Below the pieces are notes generated by a model. It saw only the letters and a list, made by a program, of their open reading frames with translations, was not told where the DNA came from and searched no databases. Position numbers and translations under genes: made by a program. Below are positions 26,616 through 35,091 of a DNA stretch of 64,000 bases, piece after piece. Within the stretch, counting starts at the first letter, position 1; the number at the start of each line of letters is the position of its first letter. The stretch covers positions 248,001 through 312,000 of the forward strand of contig NZ_OY829290.1 in the NCBI RefSeq assembly GCF_963691685.1, given 5' to 3'. This stretch comes from Thalassovita sp. Its GTDB lineage: Bacteria; Pseudomonadota; Alphaproteobacteria; Rhodobacterales; Rhodobacteraceae.

Positions 26616-28655
26616 TCACTCAAGTTGTAGCTGCACCCGGTCGGATCGGCCCTTGGCGTCGATCACGGTGAGCGTGACAAAGCCCGGCCCGGGCGTGGGC
26701 AGCGCCACCTCCCGCAGCCGTGCGCCGGTCAGAACCAGGGCGCCATTTGTAAGGAAGGTGAAGGGTGGCGCGCCATCGCGGAGCTTGGTGACCAGCCCAA
26801 AATCCCCCGGTGCCAACCGGGCCCCATCCGGGGGAAAGGCGATCTTGGGCGCGTCCGCTTCCGCCTGAAAAACCGCTTTGCGGCCGCGGAACCGTTGCAG
26901 CGCCTGCGGCAGGTCTGCGGTGGTCAGGATCAGTGTTTCGGGGGGCGGCGGCGGCAGGGGCGTCGCCTTGGGTTTCAGCCGTTGAAACGCCTGAAAAAGC
27001 ACCGGTGCTGCCAGATCGCCGCCAAAGGCCCCGGGCACCGGCGTGCCATCGGGGCGGCCAATCCAAACGCCAATCACATGATCGCCGTCATAGCCGATGG
27101 CCCAGGCATCACGGTGGCCGTAGGACGTGCCTGTCTTATAGGCGATCCGCCAGGGCGCGGCCCCGGCGGGCGGCGGCAGCTCGGCGAGGATATGGCCCAC
27201 CTGCCAGGCAGCGGCGCGGCTGGTTAGGGACTGTGGCGCGGCCGGATCACTGAGGGCCTGTTGATGCAGTTGCACCGATTGACCGCCATTGGCCAGACCG
27301 GCGTAAAGCTGCACCAGATCCCACAGGCTGATCCCAACGCCCCCCAGTGCCAGTGCCAGACCGGGTTTGCCGCCGGGCAGTTTCGGCGCGGCGCCAGAGG
27401 CCCGCAGCCGCGCCATCAAACGGGTCGGCCCCAGCTCCTGGGTGAGCAGAACCACAGGGATGTTCAGCGATTGGCGCAGCGCCTCACGGATCGGGATCTC
27501 GCCCCGGAAGGCACCGTCAAAGTTTTGCGGCGCATAGCCGTCAAAGGCCACGGGGCGGTCATCAATCAGGGTTTCGGGATGCGCCAGACCTTGGTCAAAG
27601 GCCATGGCATAGACCAGCGGTTTCAGCGTGGACCCGGGGGATCGAAGCGCGCGGGTCATATCCACGTAGCCCTGCCCGCGCCCGTCCCCGTAGCCCGCCG
27701 ACCCGACCGAGGCCAGAACCGCACCGCTGTGATGATCGGCCACCAAAACGGCGATAGACAGGCTGTCTTGCCTATCCCGCAGCGCCTGTGCGGCAAGGCG
27801 GGCGATTTCTGCCTGTAGCCCAGCGTCCAGGGTCAGGTCATGGCGTTGCCTGTCAGGCGCAACGGTGCGTGCCAGATCGGCCGCATGAGGTGCCAGCGCC
27901 GGGAAGGCATGGCGGATGGCGGGCACCGGATCAAAACGGGCCACGGCAAGATCTTCGTCACTCAGCTGATCAAAGCTCTTGCCCCGCTCCAACACCCTGT
28001 CACGCGCGGCCTCTGCCCGGATGGGATGGCGGTCAGGCCGGCGGCGTTCCGGTGATTGCGGCAGGGCGACCAATAACGCGGCCTCCGCCGGGGTGAGGCG
28101 CAGCGGCTCTTTGCCAAAGTAGGCCAGCGTTGCGGCGCGGATCCCTTCCAGATTGCCACCATAGGGGGCGAGGTTCAGGTAGAGCGTCAGGATCTCAGCT
28201 TTGCTGAGCCGTTGTTCCAGTGCCAATGCCAGCCTGATCTGGCGGATCTTGCCAGACCAGCGTCCGGTGGGGCCGCCCTCCAGCAGGCGGGCCACTTGCA
28301 TTGTCAGAGTTGAGGCACCTGACACCACCCGGCCATGTCGCAGCCCCTGCCATGCCGCTCGCACCATGGCGCGCTGATCGATGCCCTGATGCTGCCAGAA
28401 CCGGCGATCCTCATAGGTGGTGAGTAGGTCGACAAAGCTGGGGTCCACATCCGACAAGGCGGCCGGCAGCCGCCAGCGGCCATCGGCAACCGTATAGGCG
28501 CGCAGCAAGGCGCCGTTGCGATCACGCACCTCGACCGACTGCTCCAACGCCAGCGGCGGCACCACAGTTGCTGCGATCCAATCCGCCCCGATATCGCGCA
28601 GTGCCGCGCCCCCCCAGAGGAGCGCGACCAGCACAAAAGGGGCGGTGCGGCGCAT
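26616..28655 (-). CDS. pbpC: Penicillin-binding protein 1C
   Basis: PBP1C is an inner-membrane enzyme with a glycosyltransferase domain (about residues 45-220; YEDRRFWQHQGID, GASTLTMQVARLLEG) and a transpeptidase domain. The transpeptidase motifs are SPGSTLKPLVY and KTGTSYGHRDAWAIGY. A C-terminal biPBP-type beta domain follows (about 590-679). The 679-residue length is slightly shorter than the E. coli protein. The ATG overlaps the A2M stop by one base (TGATG); a GTG one codon upstream is an alternative. The A2M-pbpC pair is a conserved partnership proposed to protect the wall against proteases. Confidence 0.93.
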   Translation of the reverse strand: MRRTAPFVLVALLWGGAALRDIGADWIAATVVPPLALEQSVEVRDRNGALLRAYTVADGRWRLPAALSDVDPSFVDLLTTYEDRRFWQHQGIDQRAMVRAAWQGLRHGRVVSGASTLTMQVARLLEGGPTGRWSGKIRQIRLALALEQRLSKAEILTLYLNLAPYGGNLEGIRAATLAYFGKEPLRLTPAEAALLVALPQSPERRRPDRHPIRAEAARDRVLERGKSFDQLSDEDLAVARFDPVPAIRHAFPALAPHAADLARTVAPDRQRHDLTLDAGLQAEIARLAAQALRDRQDSLSIAVLVADHHSGAVLASVGSAGYGDGRGQGYVDMTRALRSPGSTLKPLVYAMAFDQGLAHPETLIDDRPVAFDGYAPQNFDGAFRGEIPIREALRQSLNIPVVLLTQELGPTRLMARLRASGAAPKLPGGKPGLALALGGVGISLWDLVQLYAGLANGGQSVQLHQQALSDPAAPQSLTSRAAAWQVGHILAELPPPAGAAPWRIAYKTGTSYGHRDAWAIGYDGDHVIGVWIGRPDGTPVPGAFGGDLAAPVLFQAFQRLKPKATPLPPPPPETLILTTADLPQALQRFRGRKAVFQAEADAPKIAFPPDGARLAPGDFGLVTKLRDGAPPFTFLTNGALVLTGARLREVALPTPGPGFVTLTVIDAKGRSDRVQLQLE

Positions 28656-31600
28656 CACTGCGCGATGACCAAACGGCCAGAGGCCGTGTTGGCGCGATAT
28701 TCTGGCCGGTACATATCCTCAACCACCGCAGCGGGATGGTGGAATTCACCCGGTGAGATCGCCCGTACGATATAGGCCAGATCAAACGGCTGGTCCGACC
28801 GCCAGTTCACCGCGGTCAGGAAGCGATCAGCGCGGAACTCACTATGTTCGCCCTCCACCGGATCCAGCCATTCCATGCCGCGAATGTCGCCCTGGCGCAG
28901 TAGATTGGGATTGTCGATCTCAAACCCCGCTGGCAGAGGATCGTTGACCATCAGCCGCGCCCCGCCTTTTTCGGCCGGGTAGATCGACAGAACCGTGACC
29001 AGCCGGTCGCCGGTTTTCACCGATGACAGATCAATCTGTTCGCCCTCTACCGTGTAGTAGCTGCGCTTGATCCGGTAGCCGTAGCCGCGCGCCTCGGTCG
29101 CGCCGGCTGACACGCCCTCGGTCGTGAGGGTGATCTGCGTGGGCTGGCTGCTGGTGTTGGTCACGGTCAGCGGCTGCAGGTCCAGACCATCCTCAACCAT
29201 GCGCACAAACGGCCCCTCAACCGTGGCGCCGTTCAAGGTCAGCCCGCTGAGGCTGGGCTGCTGCACTAGAGCTTGCGCTGCCATCAGGGACCAGACGGTT
29301 TCCTGTGTCGACATTTCGGGCCCGGCAGCACCCAGGCGTTGCATCAGACGGGGCTGATCCACGGCGTTGCTACCGGCCTCAACCGCCAGAGACAAAACCG
29401 CGGCGCTGTCACGCAGTCGGGTGCCATAGTCAGCGCGCCAGATGTTGCGCTCGGGCCCGGCTTCGGCCCGGATCTGAGCGGCAGCCAAGGCAAACATCGC
29501 ATCAGACCGGGTCTGATCGCCATATTGCGCCAGTGCCGCGCCTAGCTGTGCCGCCCCCATTGGGGTGGTGAAGGCCTGGCCTTTCACATCCGCATAGTAG
29601 CGCAGATCCCCCATTGAGGCAGCGCCTTCGCGGGCCAGGACCATCAGCGCATAGGCCAAAGCCTCGCCGCCGGCGTCGAAATCAGCGGCGTAGTTCACCC
29701 GGTTGCGCAGATTGTCCATCGCCATGCGGAAGGCCAGATCCGGCACCTGATATCCGGCAGCACGTGCGCGGCTGAGGAAATCGCTGACATAGGCGTCGAG
29801 CCATAGATCACCACTGTCCGGCCGCCACAGGCCAAAGGCGCCATTGCGGCTTTGCCGGGTGAGCACCTTCTCAATCGCTTGATCGATGCGCAGCTGGATC
29901 CGGTCCTGACCGCCCAAGCCCAAGGCTTCGTTCACGGAGCTGAGGTAAAGGAGCGGCATCGCCTGACTGGTGACCTGTTCGGTGCAGCCATAGGGGTAGC
30001 GATCCAGCCGCGCCAGCAGGGCCGGGGCATTCAGTTTGGCCAGCGGGCCGGCGGCCAGAACTGCCGCGCCACTGCCGCGCCGCAGATTGGCAAAGACGTT
30101 CTGATCCAGCGTGAAGCTTTGCCCGGCGGCCAGATCAAACCGGCGGGTGGTGGCGGTGACCGGATCATTGTTGCGCACGCCAAGGGTCAAATCCTTGATC
30201 AGCTGTTTGCCATCCGGTGTGGTCAGGGCAACCTGCAGGCTGTGATCGCCCACATCTGCCGCGATGACGGGCACCTCAAGCACCGCCTTGCCCTGAGCGG
30301 CCAGCGTCACGGATTGCGGCACACCGCGGGTGTCAAGTTGCAAGCCGCTGGCGGATAGATCCAGCCGCATCTCACCTGCAGGGCCGGTGGCATGCACCAC
30401 CTCCAGCAACAGGCGGGACCGATCCCCGGGGGCCAGGAAACGCGGCAGGCTGGCGGTCACCACAACTGGATCACGCACCAGCACATCTGCCTCGGCCTGA
30501 CCGACACCGGTTTTGGACCAGGCTATTGCCATCAGCCGCACCGTACCGTTGAAGGCCGGCAGGTCAAACTGCACCTCTGCCTGCCCATCAGCGCCGACGG
30601 TCACCGGACCGGTGAAATAGGCCACCAGCTCCTCGGTCGGGGGGGGGGATTGGAAGGAGTTGCTGCTGCTGGCGTCCCCGCCCGAGCGGATCTGCCCCAT
30701 CGCCCCGTCCATGCCATTGATCAACCGGCCATAGAGGTCGCGGATTTCCACCCCCAGACGGCGTTGCCCGAAATAATGGGCGGAGGGATCGGGGCTGTCA
30801 AAACCGGTGATGTTCAGGATACCCAGATCCACCGCGGCCACCGTTACATAGGCGGTTTCACCGGGGGCCACACCTGCCACCTGAACGCTGGCATTCAGCG
30901 GCCCACGTGGGCTGGCCTCGGCCGCGGTGTCAATGCTGACGCTCAGTTGTTTTTCGCCGGGATCCACCTGTGCATATGACAGGCCAAGGGCGCGGGCCGG
31001 GTTGTGCCCGGCGGCCACATCCATCGGGCGGATTACCTGCGCGGTCACATAGGCCCCGGCGCCCCAGTCATCGGTGACAGGCACCGGGATCAGGTTTTCA
31101 CCCGCCTCAACCTCCACCGCCTGCATGGCGATGACGCGGTTGGACATGACGGTGACCAAGGCCTTGCCCGCATAGCGCGGCACCAGTCGCAACTGCGCTG
31201 TTTCGCCGGGGCGATAGGTGGGTTTGTCCAGTGACAGCTCCAGCGTATCGGGTGTTTTGGAGGTATCAGCCGGTGCGTACCAACCGGCGTAGAAACTGCT
31301 GGAGGCGGAGATCGGATCGCCTTCGGTGCTTTCCACCACCAATTCGTAATTGCCCCAATCAACAGGCGCAGTGACCGTCAGGGGCTGTGCCCCCAACGTC
31401 GCGACACCTGATGTCACAGGCTTGCGGGTGGTGATCGGTTCCCATTCCCAGCTGCCCCATTGCTGATACCACTGGTAACGGGTGGTGACGCGGTTGAGCG
31501 TCCAGCGCACGGGCATGTTCACCGTCTGCATCTGCGGACCAAGCGCGATGACCTGCAGATCCGCGGCGGTGCCTTCTGGAACCACATCTTCAAACATCTG

Positions 31601-34105
31601 TTTGATGCCGATAATCGGGCCCGCGGGCGCCAGATCTCGGCTGAGCCTGCGTTCCACCGGTCGACCAGACCCTTCAGCCAGAGTGACAATCACCTCCGCC
31701 TGCAGCGGACGATCCGCATTGCTAGCTTCGGGCAGGGCGACAGGCACGGAGGAGCGTCCATCCGCGTCGGTGTCGGCACCGCCGAAAAACTCGGTCCGGG
31801 GGGCAAAACGGACATCCTGACGGCCAAAGCGGTAGCCGGGATAGCCCTGCACCTCACCCGCGTCGCGCAGAATGACCGTGCCTTGCGGCGTCAATCCGGC
31901 AGCGGGGGCCCCGAAGAGATAGCGCGCCTCCACCGTCATCAGCGGGCTGTCGCCGGGGCGGATAGTGCCCTCAGGCAGGCTCAGGTCGAAATCGATCCGT
32001 TCCGGCAGGAAATCCTCCACCAGCACATTGGCGCTGGCCAAGGCGGGGGCGTCGACATCGGCTTTCAGATCCAGCCGCCAACTGCCGCGCGGCACGGTGG
32101 GGCTGAGCGGTAGGGCAAAAACATGACCGCCCGCCACCGCACCCTGTGACAGGTGGCGGCTGTGTTCCACGCCGTCGGGGCGGGTCAGGATGGCCGTGAT
32201 CGGCAGATCCTCCAGCGCCTTGGCCAGGTTGCTGCGGGTCAGAACGGTGGCATGAATGGTTTCACCAGCGCGGTAGGCGCCGCGATCTGTGCTGACAAAA
32301 ACATCGATCGCCGGGCTGGGCGCGCGGCCTTCAACACCCCGATCCGACAGATCGAAAGCGGCATCTTTCAGCGACAGGAAGGTCACATCCTCCGCGCCGT
32401 TTTCCACCACCAAAAGGGCCGGTGCGGCGGATCCCTGTCCCATGGTCAGACCGGGGGCAAACAGCCCGTGACCTGCGTCATCCAATGTCACTTTGCCCAG
32501 CACCCGGTTGGAGCGTGAGATCAGCGTTGCCTCGACCCCGGCCAGCGCCTCAGCTGAGCTGAGCGCGCGGGCAAACACATGCAGGCCATCGGTGCCCGCC
32601 AATGTGGTGACGCCCAGATCGGACAGCACGAACCATTGCATTGCATCCGGTTCATCATAGGGGTCAGCACCAGGCACCTGCGCCTGCAGCACATAGATGC
32701 CAGCGGGCAGATCGGCGATCACCTCACCCATCGGCAGGCGGGTGGTCATTTCGCGGTTCAGTTCGTTTTGAACCTCCCCTTCGCCTTCCCAGACGGTTTC
32801 CGCGATATTGGCGCTGAAATCCTGTGTCTCCCAGTAAGAAAGCGGACGGCCGAAATACTGTTCCTGAACAGCCCGCAGCAGGTTGCGGTCGCTGACCCGA
32901 CTGAGTTTCAGGTCCAGCCGGTCCAGATTGAGGGTTTCAATCGGCAGGCCGGCATCGGGCGATTTGGGCAGCACATAGGCGCGGCTGGGGAAACGCGCGC
33001 TGGGCGAACGGTCACGGATATATTGGGCCAAAGTCACATCTTTGGCTGTCACCTCGCCATTGTCGGCGGGCAGGCCAGCGCGGTAGGTGATCTGCACCCG
33101 TTCGCCATGGGTGAATCCCTCCACACATAGGCGTTTGCCGCTGGCACTGACCGCCAGATCCTCACTGGGCAGTTTCAGATAGGGGGTGTAGTCAAAGCCT
33201 GCGGTTTTCAGCTTCTCGGAAAACTCGGCGCAGACCCGGGGCGAGGCATTGTCACTCTCTGCGTCGTGTTCCGTGATGCGAAAGCCATATTTTCCAATGG
33301 CATCGTCCAGACGTTCGTCAATCTCTTGCCAGCCGGGTTGCAGATCCTTGGCCAGCCCCAGTGCTGGCACCATATCGCGGCCGCGATCGCGGATTTGGAA
33401 GGCATCGGCCAGAACCATCAGCGCATCCGCGGCGGTGGCGGGATTGGTTGCGCGCAGGTAGCCGTTCATCGCCGCCCAGAGGCCCCGGCGTTCATAGCGG
33501 CTGCGGGTGTCATTGCTGACATTTGCGGCGCGCAAGGACAGGCGGGCGTATTCCACCCATTGATCGGCGGCATCTGTGTGCGACAGCGCGGCACCGGCCC
33601 AACGCATTGCGTTGACCCAATCGCCCGCCTGGCGGCGCGAGGCGGCGCTGTTTAGCAGTGTTTCAACCGGGTAATGCCCGCCGGGATGGGTCCAGCCCAG
33701 TTTCTGAGCCTGCGCGCGGGCCTGGCTGATATCATTGGGGCCAAGGAAGGCGGTTGCGGCGGCCGCACGGTCTGCGGCGATGGCTTTCAGTGCGGGCAGG
33801 GTGGGCAGAAACTCCCCGGACCAGGCACCTTCATAGGGCTGGCGATCGGTGATCTGTGATTTGGGGAAACAAGCATTGGATTTCTGGTTGAAGGTAAAGG
33901 CCTTGCAGCTGGGATCATTCAGGCACAACCGTTCACAGGCGCCATATTCCGTATCAAACAGCGCCTGCAGGTCCGAGCCATAGAAATCAGTATCACGCGA
34001 CAGCAGCAGGCGGCGTTCTGGCAGTTCCCCCTCGGCGAGGGTCGGGCTGGGAATGGATAAGGTGAGTGAGAGAGCACCCAAAAGTGCCGCAATGACCGGT
34101 TTCAT
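28655..34105 (-). CDS. Bacterial alpha-2-macroglobulin
   Basis: The 1816-residue protein has a signal peptide (about residues 1-24), an early cysteine-rich PAN/Apple-like domain, repeated macroglobulin beta domains and a thioester domain. The thioester cysteine is Cys1374 in YGCTEQ, so the trap chemistry is intact although the usual leucine of CLEQ is threonine. Such proteins sit in the periplasm and capture attacking proteases through the thioester. The start at 34105 has GAGGAGG upstream and a clean signal peptide; an in-frame codon at 34174 has neither. It is translationally coupled to pbpC. Confidence 0.93.
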   Translation of the reverse strand: MKPVIAALLGALSLTLSIPSPTLAEGELPERRLLLSRDTDFYGSDLQALFDTEYGACERLCLNDPSCKAFTFNQKSNACFPKSQITDRQPYEGAWSGEFLPTLPALKAIAADRAAAATAFLGPNDISQARAQAQKLGWTHPGGHYPVETLLNSAASRRQAGDWVNAMRWAGAALSHTDAADQWVEYARLSLRAANVSNDTRSRYERRGLWAAMNGYLRATNPATAADALMVLADAFQIRDRGRDMVPALGLAKDLQPGWQEIDERLDDAIGKYGFRITEHDAESDNASPRVCAEFSEKLKTAGFDYTPYLKLPSEDLAVSASGKRLCVEGFTHGERVQITYRAGLPADNGEVTAKDVTLAQYIRDRSPSARFPSRAYVLPKSPDAGLPIETLNLDRLDLKLSRVSDRNLLRAVQEQYFGRPLSYWETQDFSANIAETVWEGEGEVQNELNREMTTRLPMGEVIADLPAGIYVLQAQVPGADPYDEPDAMQWFVLSDLGVTTLAGTDGLHVFARALSSAEALAGVEATLISRSNRVLGKVTLDDAGHGLFAPGLTMGQGSAAPALLVVENGAEDVTFLSLKDAAFDLSDRGVEGRAPSPAIDVFVSTDRGAYRAGETIHATVLTRSNLAKALEDLPITAILTRPDGVEHSRHLSQGAVAGGHVFALPLSPTVPRGSWRLDLKADVDAPALASANVLVEDFLPERIDFDLSLPEGTIRPGDSPLMTVEARYLFGAPAAGLTPQGTVILRDAGEVQGYPGYRFGRQDVRFAPRTEFFGGADTDADGRSSVPVALPEASNADRPLQAEVIVTLAEGSGRPVERRLSRDLAPAGPIIGIKQMFEDVVPEGTAADLQVIALGPQMQTVNMPVRWTLNRVTTRYQWYQQWGSWEWEPITTRKPVTSGVATLGAQPLTVTAPVDWGNYELVVESTEGDPISASSSFYAGWYAPADTSKTPDTLELSLDKPTYRPGETAQLRLVPRYAGKALVTVMSNRVIAMQAVEVEAGENLIPVPVTDDWGAGAYVTAQVIRPMDVAAGHNPARALGLSYAQVDPGEKQLSVSIDTAAEASPRGPLNASVQVAGVAPGETAYVTVAAVDLGILNITGFDSPDPSAHYFGQRRLGVEIRDLYGRLINGMDGAMGQIRSGGDASSSNSFQSPPPTEELVAYFTGPVTVGADGQAEVQFDLPAFNGTVRLMAIAWSKTGVGQAEADVLVRDPVVVTASLPRFLAPGDRSRLLLEVVHATGPAGEMRLDLSASGLQLDTRGVPQSVTLAAQGKAVLEVPVIAADVGDHSLQVALTTPDGKQLIKDLTLGVRNNDPVTATTRRFDLAAGQSFTLDQNVFANLRRGSGAAVLAAGPLAKLNAPALLARLDRYPYGCTEQVTSQAMPLLYLSSVNEALGLGGQDRIQLRIDQAIEKVLTRQSRNGAFGLWRPDSGDLWLDAYVSDFLSRARAAGYQVPDLAFRMAMDNLRNRVNYAADFDAGGEALAYALMVLAREGAASMGDLRYYADVKGQAFTTPMGAAQLGAALAQYGDQTRSDAMFALAAAQIRAEAGPERNIWRADYGTRLRDSAAVLSLAVEAGSNAVDQPRLMQRLGAAGPEMSTQETVWSLMAAQALVQQPSLSGLTLNGATVEGPFVRMVEDGLDLQPLTVTNTSSQPTQITLTTEGVSAGATEARGYGYRIKRSYYTVEGEQIDLSSVKTGDRLVTVLSIYPAEKGGARLMVNDPLPAGFEIDNPNLLRQGDIRGMEWLDPVEGEHSEFRADRFLTAVNWRSDQPFDLAYIVRAISPGEFHHPAAVVEDMYRPEYRANTASGRLVIAQ

Positions 34106-34256
34106 GAAAATCCTCCTCAAATCCAATGCCCTGAATATGAAGAGAATGCTGCCAGCCACAGGCCGAATCAGCAAGGTGGGGTTTCCACCGGTCGATGACG
34201 GGGCGCGGAATCCGGCTCAGACCCCCGCTGATATTTTCAATTGATCTGTCCGGGGA

Positions 34257-35033
34257 TCAGGCGGCTTTGGCCTGAGCGGCCTCATCCCGCAGGAAAACCC
34301 AGTTGTTGCCCTCGGTCAGATCCGGCTGGAACTGGTAACCGCCAAGGTCAAAATCCTTGATCGCCTGCGGATCGACCAGACGGTTCTGGATGATGAACCG
34401 TGCCATCGAACCACGCGCCCGTTTGGCGTAGAAGCTGACGACCTTTGGCACGCCGGCCTTCTCTTCCATGAACACGGGCGTGATCACCTGCGGTTTCAGT
34501 GCTTTCAGATCCACCGCACCAAAGTATTCCTGGCTGGCACAGTTGATCAGCGTGTCGGTGCCAATCACCTCAGCCTGCGTGTTCAGCGCCTCGGCGATAT
34601 CGCTGCCCCAATATTCATAGAGGTTCTTGCCGCGCGGATTTTTCAGACGGCTGCCCATTTCCAGACGGTAGGGCTCAATCGCGTCCAGCGGGCGCAGCAA
34701 CCCGTATAGGCCAGACAGAATGCAGAAGTGATCCTGCGCCCAAGCCAGTTCTTCGGCCTCAAGCGAGGAGGCTTCAAGCCCCTGATAGGTGTCACCGGCA
34801 AAAGCCAGTGCCGCTGCCTTCGTTTCCTGCGCGCCATAGTTGGCAAAGCGTTCGGCGTTCAGCTTGCCCAGAGCCTCAGAAATTTTCATCAGCTTCATCA
34901 GATCTGCGACGGACAGATCACGCGCCACCCCTGCCAGTTCTGCCGCCCGTTCAGGAAACCGCATTTCGGTGGTCTTGATGCCCTCAACCGGGGTCATGTC
35001 CATCTTTTTGGCGGGCGAAACGGTGATCAGCAT
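34257..35033 (-). CDS. yaaA: Peroxide stress protein YaaA
   Basis: The 258-residue protein begins MLITVSPAKKMD and contains YGLLRPLD and KRARGSMARFI, hallmarks of the YaaA/UPF0246 family. In E. coli YaaA is induced by OxyR and lowers free iron during peroxide stress; it also binds DNA. Here an Irr/ICE-like palindrome lies 38-58 bases upstream of the start, which points to iron-dependent control. It follows recQ by 54 bases on the same strand. The next gene, A2M, starts 151 bases downstream. Confidence 0.92.
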   Translation of the reverse strand: MLITVSPAKKMDMTPVEGIKTTEMRFPERAAELAGVARDLSVADLMKLMKISEALGKLNAERFANYGAQETKAAALAFAGDTYQGLEASSLEAEELAWAQDHFCILSGLYGLLRPLDAIEPYRLEMGSRLKNPRGKNLYEYWGSDIAEALNTQAEVIGTDTLINCASQEYFGAVDLKALKPQVITPVFMEEKAGVPKVVSFYAKRARGSMARFIIQNRLVDPQAIKDFDLGGYQFQPDLTEGNNWVFLRDEAAQAKAA

Positions 35034-35070
35034 GGCAGCGTTGGATCCTTGCGGTTTGGTCTGGTCTGGC

Positions 35071-35091
35071 TCTAAGTTAGAATCGTTCTAA
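35071..35091. promoter_or_regulatory. Irr/ICE-like palindrome upstream of yaaA
   Basis: TTAGAA-TCG-TTCTAA at 35077-35091 is a perfect dyad and differs at one position from the rhizobial/rhodobacterial iron control element core TTAGAAT-N-ATTCTAA. It overlaps a second dyad, TCTAA-G-TTAGA at 35071-35081, giving three half-sites. It overlaps the recQ stop codon. Confidence 0.6.
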
